From Malurus cyaneus samueli (Eukaryota; Chordata; Aves; Passeriformes; Maluridae): a stretch of DNA of 64,000 nucleotides. The stretch spans positions 16,289,121-16,353,120 of the forward strand of contig CM019227.1 of NCBI GenBank assembly GCA_009741485.1, in the 5' to 3' direction. Below are positions 55,563 to 64,000 of the stretch, one piece after another. Positions within the stretch are counted from its first letter, which is position 1. The number at the start of each line of letters is the position of its first letter. The notes under the pieces are model-generated. The model saw only the letters and a program-made list of their open reading frames with translations, searched no databases and was not told the DNA's origin. The translations under genes and the position numbers were made by a program.

Positions 55563-58374
55563 CCTCCAAAGTTTTACAAGCCAAGTATGAATCAGAGCCA
55601 AGTCACTGGAGAGCTCCTGGGAATTACAGGTAGGATCCATGGAGAGAGGTGTGGGGTCTCAGGATCCAGCTGTAACTACTGCATTTCATCAACTTTGTCC
55701 TGGCTCAGCTCCACAGAAGTAAGAGCTGTAAAACCATTTGGCACCAGACATGCAAATGAGAGCTGAGATGAAGCTGCTGTTACCCTTGAGGATCCCAAAA
55801 GAGGAATCAACAAATAGAAATTATTCTATTAGCAGGGGCAAAGTTCACAGGTTAACCATCGTGTCAAATCAATGAAATACAGCCTTGATCTCCTGCACAA
55901 GGCCTTTATTGTGTATAAATAAAGAGTGCCTGAGCAAAGACAGCAAGTTCTTGCACTGTAACACTTGCAGTGTGTTGGAGAAAGGGAAGCTCTGTACAGA
56001 TGGCAGCACAAAATGTCTCCTTTGGACGTCAGCTTCATTCTTGCTTCAAAACATTGTAAAACATGACCTTAGAACTGTCTTGCTGTCTGTATGGACCTAC
56101 TCAGATTGAATTTCCAAGGGCATGTATTTTTTTAATTTTTTTAATAAAACTTGGGGTCTCTGGCAAAGAAGTCTGGTTTTTATATTTTTAATTCAGTCCA
56201 TGTGACTGTCGTAACATGTATTTCTTAGGAAATGAAAAATGTTCTTGAACAAAGCCACAGAAGGAAGCTGTTGGGTAGCCTGGCAAACTCAAGTGTGTGC
56301 AGATGCATCTTCTGCCCATCTAGCGCTGAAGAAGACCATCACCACAAGTCCTTTGCTGGCTCTACCAGGAAAAGCAGTGACAAAAATCGCCTTCTTTGTT
56401 GTGGAAATATTGACATTTAATGCGTCTCTGAACATCTGCACATTCAGTGGAACTTGGCTTTCCTCTCTTGGGGAAAGCTACTTTGAAAAGGCTCCTTGAA
56501 CTTCTTTTCTTCACGACAGACCAAGGCTGGCAAAACGAGATGGAAATGGGCAGCAAAGGATGTGTGGATGTGTTACTGCAGCCTAAGATCTGTCACATTG
56601 TAAAACAGTGTGGCTGTTTTCCCCTCTGGATATTTGCAGTGAAGTTTGTAACCCGGGGGATTTGAGTTCTGCTGGCTGGGGAAATGAGCCCGACTAGAGA
56701 ATTTAAGGAGGCAGAACATCCCATTGTCCCCAAGCAGTGGCTTTGGGCCTTCCCCAGCCAGGGCTGGCAAAGCCTGCAAAAGTAATCCATATAAACCTTC
56801 CTCTTTCTGAAGAGAGGAAGCTTTCCAAATGGGCATGGGAAAAACTTTCCTTTGGTAATCCTGGAGATAACAGGTCACGCAGCTTCACCCAGTGATCCTT
56901 GCGCAATAACTTGTGGTCAGGCTGAAGTGTCTATTTTAGAAAGGCATCCAAGTGATGGGAGGGAGGTCACGCAGCATTTTTGTTATCTCTTCCCGTGGTT
57001 AGTTACTCACTGTTCCCAATGTGTTCCTTACTGCTCACCAGTTTTTTTCCAGCTTCAGTTTCTAACTGCTATGTTTTGGTGTTCTTAGCTCACTTTGGAG
57101 GCTCCAAATACCTCTGCACGTTTGAAAAAAAGCCCTGCTGAATGGGTGTGAATGTTCTCCTTAAGTGGCAGCAGCTTTGTTATGGAAGGTCTTTTGGTTT
57201 TATTAGACTTTTCAACCCTCCGGTCGACTGTTAAACAAGCCAGAGCTTGTCATGGTTGACAAACCTTCGCTCTGGTCTCAGACCTAACCTACCAGTTTAA
57301 AGGCAGTATTCTTTTGTGCGCAGGTTTCTGGGTGGGGACCATCGGGCTTCTAAGGGAAATTAACTTGCGGCCTCTCTTTTCCCCCCACCCCACCTCCCAC
57401 CTCAAATAAATTAAGTTTTGTGCTAACTGTTCTGTCGCTTCCAAAGGCCAGAAGGAAATGTCAGCCTTTAGGTTTTCTGCTACCTGCGGTACACTGCTGC
57501 ATACTGAGAGTGCAAGTAGGTGGGAATGTGTAATTACATTATAAACAAAACAGCTGCACGATCAGTGTCAGCAAGTGAAGATAAAATGTAGGAAGTTTTT
57601 TCAAGTGATTCATCCATAATTATTTAAAAACATGTTGAATTTATTCTTAAGCTTTGGCGGAGAGTTCTTGCAAGGCTGGCGTTTGCTGCCCCTGATGTTT
57701 AAACACCTGAGTAAATGCCTGTATCAGCAGTTTGTCTGTTTTGAGTGCTCCAGATCTAAATCCCTTCAAAGGTAAACGCAGCACACCTTTGTCTCCGCTG
57801 GCCTTGCTGTCTCCAGGCTTTTCTCTGGTGAGGTGGAATCTGTTGTAGCAGTGGCTGGCACTAGGCTGGGCAGGGAGACGAGGCTTACACCATTTAAATG
57901 TTTGATGAAGATTTGTTCTCTGTAGGTTTAGGTTTAGGTAACAAAGGCTGGATGTCACAAACACACTGATGGGGCTGGTGGAGAGGTGGTGGGGGAGCAG
58001 TTCTGTGTGCCCACTGCCATGACAGCCAAGCTGTGGGCTGCATCTGCTTTCTTCTTTCTACATTATTCCAGCAGTACCTGTTGTGTGGATTGTAGGGGTC
58101 TGGGGAAGAAGGGAGGGAACTTCCTTTGCATGATCCCTCTCAGATGCAACAGGCTGGCCATGTCTGGTTTTAAGAGGTCCTGGAAGTCACTGTACTTTTC
58201 CTTTGGTCATGTCAAACACCAACAGCTCTGGTGTTTTCTGCCCAACTGGGCAAAACTGTGTATTTCCATTTTCAACCCCATGCTATTGACAAGAGGGTCA
58301 TTTTTCACATGCTTCTGTCTCCCTGGTTGCCAAGTAGTCGGAAATGCACTGCACTGAACCGAAAGCAGCCGGGG

Positions 58375-58395
58375 GTTGTTGTTGTTGTTGTTTTT
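58375..58395 (+). repeat. (GTT)n microsatellite
   Basis: About six GTT units followed by a T run and a second GTG-ending stretch. Confidence 0.85.
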
Positions 58396-60267
58396 GTGCT
58401 AAGCCAGCACTCTGCCTAACTCACCAGCCCAGATAACATCCACCAGGGCAGGGCCCGTGCCCGCGTGGCCGGGAGGGCAGCTGGCACCGCACTGGGTGGC
58501 ACTGCCAAGCAACCAACGCCTTGCAGTTTCATCAGGTTCAGGGTGCATTTTCCTCCAGCCAGAGGCATGGCACTGGTGCTGCTCCACCGCAGCAGAGCTG
58601 GGAGAGGAGGGGAAGTGTCTCCAAGGGCATCTTGTGTCTGCTGCAGACATCAGCAGGGCACCCCTGTCCCTGAGACACTTCACCAGTCCCTGGGATATGT
58701 CACCAATCGAGCTCCATCACTCCATGATGCTGCATGGCTGGAAGAGAGCAAATCTGAGGAGGGCAGAGACTCCAGTGCTTGTTCTAACCACGCTCCTGCT
58801 GAATGCTGCTGCCAGCAGCTCCAGCTTTAGTCAAGAGCTCAGGGAGGCTGTTCTGCTCCTGCAGCAGCCTATGTAGAAAGGTCAGCTGGCCCCAGCTTGG
58901 TCTGTTTTCATTTCTAGATGCAGTGCTGGAGCCTCTCCTTGAGACCTGACTGTCCTTTCCAAATATCATTGACTTGGGCACTCCCCACGTGGGAGAGGTG
59001 CCTTATTGGAGCTCTAGTGAGTGAGCTGATACCCCACTGGTTTTATAGTGAGGGTGCTGGCCTGCAGTCCTCCACAGCTACAGGTCACTGGATTTGCCTC
59101 CCCCATGGCAGGATACACTTGAGAAGCAGCAGTTGCTTGGCCTCAGCAAGGTCACCTGGGTTTTGGTCCTTGGTGGTGAGCCCTGAGTCAGCTCTGCATG
59201 GATTGCTGTGTTTCTCACCTCGTGTAGGTTCTTCTGTCCAGAGCCATCAACCACATTGCCAGCAGTCAAGCTACGAGCAACTCTTTTCCTTTGTTAATTG
59301 CTGCCTGTGGCTTGGCACCAGCAGCGTCAGAAACCCTCCCAGGTAGCCCATCTTGGCCTGTGGACTTGGGTGTAGTATGTTGCCTCGGGTGGTATGGAGT
59401 GGCATCATCCTCTCACTTCCCAGCTTTGGAAATCATCCTGGAAGCCTGAGCTGAAGAAAGAGGGTGGGACTGGAGCCAAACCTCTCGTTCCAGATGGGAC
59501 AGTAGTGGCAGGAACACCTATTGTCCACAAAAATGTTGCCAAGCCACACAAGGCAATTGGCAGGAAAGAAAAATATGGTTCCTTTAAAATTTGAATTTTA
59601 AAAATAGTTTTTCTTTTTAAATTGAATGAACACACATTGATATGCCAGGTAGACAAAATTGAAGTTGTAAGAGCCAGCACCTGAAATTATCTAACCAGTG
59701 TGGTTAGCTACTTCATAAAACAGGCAGGTTTGTCAAACAGGAATATATTCAGTCCTGAACAATAGCTAAGTGTGAACAGGATGTAGAACATGGGGTTACT
59801 CTTCTTTTGGCACAGAAGACAAGGAAAACAGTCCTGGAGAGTGTTACCAATGCAGTTACAGTGGAGATAGAGCTTGAAAATTACTTTTTCCTTCTTTTAG
59901 GGTCTCCTGTTAGGAGATCTAAACTTTATATTAAGCAGTCAACCCCTTCATGCCTTCAAAAGGTGTTCATGAGCTCTCCCTGTGATATAGGGGATCCTTC
60001 TGCACCAGGCCCCCTCTCCAGCTGACACTGCAGCCATGGTTTGTGTTCATGCCAGGCCTGCTGCTTTTTCCAGGCTCTTTCAAACACATTGATGGCTTTC
60101 CTTGAGTTAATTTTTCCTCCTTGCTCTTCCCATGGTCCGTATGATGCAAGATCAGAAAAGGCTGTTTCAGTATCTGGCCACACCTAACCAGGATTTTACC
60201 AGATTTCTTAAAATATTCATGTTCTCAGAAAGAACATCAGCTGTGGTCACCTTACCTGGTGTTGACA

Positions 60268-60340
60268 GTAGTCCCTGGAGGTTAGACTACTCTGCTTCTC
60301 CAAAGGTCCTTTCCAACCAATACCTCTGTGATTTTAGTTG
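60268..60340 (+). repeat. CR1-like 3' fragment, sense
   Basis: GTCCCTGGAGGTTAGACTAC, AAAGGTCCTTTCCAACCAAT and CTCTGTGATTTTA resemble the last 70 bases of a CR1 element. Confidence 0.5.
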
Positions 60341-63300
60341 TTAATTAATGGTCAAGCAGATCCTGAGGGACTTCATCAGGTTTTATGCAGCAGCAAGCCC
60401 TGCAGTACTTCATGTGGTTAATGGCAGTAACAGCTGGACTGGTGGCCAGGAGATAGGGAGCCAGAGCAGCAGAGAGCCAGAGAGCCAGACCCAGCAGAGA
60501 TTAATGAAATACAATACAAGAACCTTGCTCTGAGGTAAAACTCCAATTCCAGCAACCCATATGAGCAAGGAAAAGCATTACCCCCTCCCCAAAAAATATG
60601 CTCCCAAAGAGAGGGATGAAATTGCTGTACTATATCCACCCATCTACATTAGGTCGCATCCTTATCTGTCTCTCTTCCTCTGCTCCTCTTGGGATGCTTT
60701 TAGATCTCCTGTCTAAAAATTTGTAAAAGAAAAAAGTCATGTTTCCTTTCCTCTCCATCATTTAATGATTTCTAATTTTCTCTTTGGTCCTGGTTCTCCT
60801 TCCTTGACTGTGTGCAAGCCACAGCATTGAGTTACAGATAAAGGACATGACAGTTCCTTTAAAAACTGTAAGGCTTAAATCAAATTATGCACTATTAAAA
60901 TCAAGCATATTTTTCAAATAAATAAAATGAATAGACTTTTTTGTTGTTGTTTAGATTTGGTATGCATGTTATGATCCTCCCATTCTTTAAATACCTGAGC
61001 TAAAATGTGTTCTGGTAATTAATCACCATGGTGACCAGTGTCCTAAATCTCACCTTTGAGGCCAGTGAAGGTGGAAATAGGTAAGAACTATTTTTAGAAA
61101 TCAGCAGTGCTGCGTTCCGGGAATTCCTGCAGTATTTTTCGGAACCAAGTTTGTAGGTTTTGAGCACAGATAGGGAAATATGTCATCTGTGTAAATTGCT
61201 CTAAATTACCTGCAATTTGTTGGGAGTTGCCATTTCTAAGTACTTATTGCAACTGTAGATATTTGAGGAAGCTTTTGATTATCCTGTGCTTGTAAAATGT
61301 AATTGGCTATTTCTTAATTGTTGTCCTCTGTGAAGTGTAATTACCTGTGATGTAGAGCTTTTTATTTGTCCATGCCGCAAACAGGAAATCAAGAGTGTCT
61401 GATCGAGATAAGTTTGGGGACTCCACCACAACTTGTAATTGCATCAGGTGACCTGTTTGTGCTGGGACTGGTCTTTCCTGTGAAGTCCAGGAGGCCTTCA
61501 AAGAACCTGGAAACCTTAAATACCATCTTCATGTATTGTTGTACAGAAGTCTGGCTTGTATTTTCCTAAAAATGTCTTCAGACAGCTTCTGCTTTCTTAG
61601 CAAGGCTGTGGCATCTCTATTCAGTCATATTGCATGAAGTTTCAGGAGGAATAGGCTGATTTAGAATTGCTTGACTGCAGTTAATCAGGAGACCTTGTAG
61701 AGCTTGCTGATATTCATGAATACCTTAGAGAAGTCAGTTAATTAAAGCTTAGCAGACTGAAGGAAGCTGATAGAGACACAGAGTCCCAATCTCTGTTGAT
61801 GCGTGATGGTACCTGGGATGTAGAGAGTAGGGTTGTACTGAACCTTGATCTGCTGCAGACTAAAAGCATCTCTGATCCCAGTCGGACATCTCTGCTCAGA
61901 GAGTTGGTCCTCGTGTCCCATTTGCTGTTTGGCTGTCCTTGACCCAACCGTGCTGGCATTCCTCCAGGACCGGGGCATGTGTGGAAATGTCTTGGATCCT
62001 GGGGTGACCTGGTTGGGGGATATGTTATGTGACCAAGGTCTAAACTTGTCTTGTTGGATCTGTGTCATGCACAGTCATGCTGAAGCTTTTGTTGTCGTCA
62101 TCTTCCCAAGTTGCATCTATCCCGGCGGGGACATTAAATGTTATTACTTAATTGAACTTAGATGAGGCTGGGAACTTATTGGGAAATTCTTTGAAGTTCT
62201 GGGTGGGTTTGTGTTTTACGGCAGCAATAGAACCATCAGACCAGGTATGTTCAGCCCTCCTTTATCTCCACCCAGGCTTGTCTGTGTTGACCCAGTGCAG
62301 CGTTGGGGAGCAGTGCAGGAAGATGTAATGTAGATTGACACATCAGTCTGGGGCTCTACATTCTGTGTAAGGGGTTGGAGAGGCACAAAGGGAAATTAAA
62401 AGTTCTCTCATTGCCACTGAGGGCCTGGGACGTCTGTACCAAGGCAGGCTGGTTTATGAACAGCTCTGCTTCTCTATCTGGGGTTCCCAGAGCTTTTGTG
62501 TACATATGTTTTTCTTACCTGCAGTCTGTGGGTTTCAGTATCCTCCTCACTGTGCCTTTAGAGCATGATTGAGAAGTGAAAGCCACTTGAGTGTGTCCTC
62601 CAGGAGCTCCTGGCCAAGTCTGCCACGCAAAAACAGCAGCACAAGCTTTCTTTGGAGGAACATCCTAAAAACAAAACCTTAAAATAAAAACCCTCTTCTT
62701 GCTAAATTAACTGTCCACAAACATAGAATTATTTAATTTTAGTTTTGCTCTTTTGATGGCGACCCGGTGCCGAGCAGTTCTCAGGGAAAGCGGTGAGTCA
62801 GCTCACCCAACAGTGACTCTATTGATAGATGGAAGGAGTGGCCCTCAAGTCTGTCTAGTCATTGTTGGTGCTTGGTTGGAGCGCCGGGGGCTCTGAGGGC
62901 AGGCTCAAACACCTCTCACCAGCCTTGGGAGATCAAACGCTCTGAGTCAGGCCACAGAAAATCATGATAGGGCCCAAATTAATTAAACCTTTTTTTTTTT
63001 GAGCCCTGTTTGGAGATCAGGAAGGAAAGGACACACATGCACTGGGGTGTGTGGGATCTGCCAGCTCATGTGTCCTTGCAAGTTGACTTTTCTTGTGCCT
63101 CCCAAAGTGTTCTAATGGAAACTCTGCCTAGTCCCTTCTCTGCTCTGGAGCTATGGGATCCAGCAACTTTTTCCTCTCCTGATATCCTCTTATTTCTCAC
63201 CTCTCTTTGTAAGGGCATGAGGCAGACCTGGAAAATAAACGCTTAACACCAATACACCACTGTTATGTATCCCAACTTCTGATTATTTTTCAATTCAAAA

Positions 63301-64000
63301 TGCACATAAGCCAGAGGGCATTTTAACAGAAGCTTTAATTCTTTCTATCCTTTAAGTGTCATTTTGATCAGGGTAGGAGAGGCAGAAGGTGGGCAGATGG
63401 TGAGAAGTGCAGCTGTGCTTCAGCCCCACCAACACTTGGGTTTTCCTGTCTCCCAAGGCATGACTTGCTGGCAACGGTGGGGAGCCACATCCTTCAAGCC
63501 CACAGCTTCCAACAAAATTTTAACAATAAACCAAACCTTAAAGGTTATGGGTGTGAAGGACCAAATCCTCTTAATGTCCCAGCTCTTCATGCCAGCCCTG
63601 CTGTCCCATGCTGTTCTTTGAGTTGACACTGTCCCCTGGGCAAGAGAGCATTACAGCGAGCACCAAGAGCCTCAGACTTCACTTTGGGCTATTAAATGCA
63701 AGTGCCACACACTTCAGTACCTCAGGCCATACTGCCCCGAGCTTTCTTCAGGTGCTCTGAACATGTGGTGTTCACCTCCCATCTCCCAGGCACCAGGAGC
63801 GGGCCAATTTTCAGCATAACGCACAATCTCAACTATTTTATTGCTTAATTTAGGCCATAAAGTCCCTTTGATGTGTTGTGTAATGCAACGTTCATTCTGA
63901 AAAAGTGGGTGGAGTAGCTTTATGGTATTATAAAAATAAATAAAATGCCTGGCAGGATTTTGAAACCACATGGTCATTCCTCCTCTCTCTGCAGATAAGT

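Larger units (their letters stand above)
47797..64000 (+). other. AXIN1: AXIN1 intron 2 (continues past the window)
   Basis: At least 16.2 kb without an AXIN1 exon. The next expected exon begins with YGSWREPVNP and I do not find it. GC is lower than in the rest of the window. It holds CR1 fragments (52600-52690, 55405-55562, 60268-60340), a (GTT)n tract at 58375-58395 and several blocks with a conserved-element texture (about 50280-50620, 53430-53690, 57120-57620). No gene is recognised inside it. Confidence 0.8.

Noticed and set aside
63980..64000. CTCTCTGCAG|ATAAGT acceptor-like sequence at the window end
   Set aside because: With the phase-2 end of the AXIN1 coding exon it would give AGA TAA, a stop. 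It lacks the expected YGSWREPV start of the next AXIN1 exon.

Overview
The window looks like bird nuclear DNA. It holds three vertebrate genes, all read from the + strand with GT-AG introns, in the order PGAP6 (TMEM8A), MRPL28, AXIN1. This is the same order and relative orientation as in the human 16p13.3 block. The interspersed repeats I can recognise are CR1-type LINE fragments, the dominant repeat of bird and reptile genomes. Introns are short, and each gene starts in a CpG-rich block. I cannot name the species.

Layout. 1-2240: upstream sequence with no recognisable gene. 2240-17390: PGAP6, with a GC-rich first exon and 12 further coding exons that encode the extracellular part, an EGF-like module and a seven-pass CREST membrane domain. 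17391-20330: PGAP6 3' region, with a 20-bp minisatellite containing the only N noted in the window, then CR1 copies that run up to the MRPL28 promoter. 20334-22869: MRPL28 in five exons, complete. 22870-44300: a 21-kb GC-rich stretch with no recognisable protein gene. It contains two CpG-rich blocks not tied to a known gene, three RFX-type X-box palindromes, a possible orphan promoter and first exon at 31.3-31.5 kb, two minisatellites (15-bp and 21-bp units), a CTCF-like site and an old L3/CR1 LINE relic that still shows reverse-transcriptase protein motifs. 44300-45560: the AXIN1 CpG island and presumed non-coding exon 1. 46825-47796: the first coding exon of AXIN1 (tankyrase-binding motif and whole RGS domain). 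47797-64000: AXIN1 intron 2, which runs off the window.

The three genes do unrelated jobs: cleavage of GPI-anchored proteins at the cell surface, mitochondrial translation, and the Wnt beta-catenin destruction complex. They sit together by ancient synteny rather than as a pathway. From memory, PGAP6/TMEM8 lies next to the alpha-globin cluster in chicken and is erythroid-expressed. A cluster of GATA motifs in PGAP6 intron 2 fits that.

I found no mobile system, CRISPR or other clearly new system. The most interesting unexplained part is the 27.9-32.9 kb interval, where X-boxes, CpG-rich blocks and a promoter-like layout suggest an unannotated transcript.
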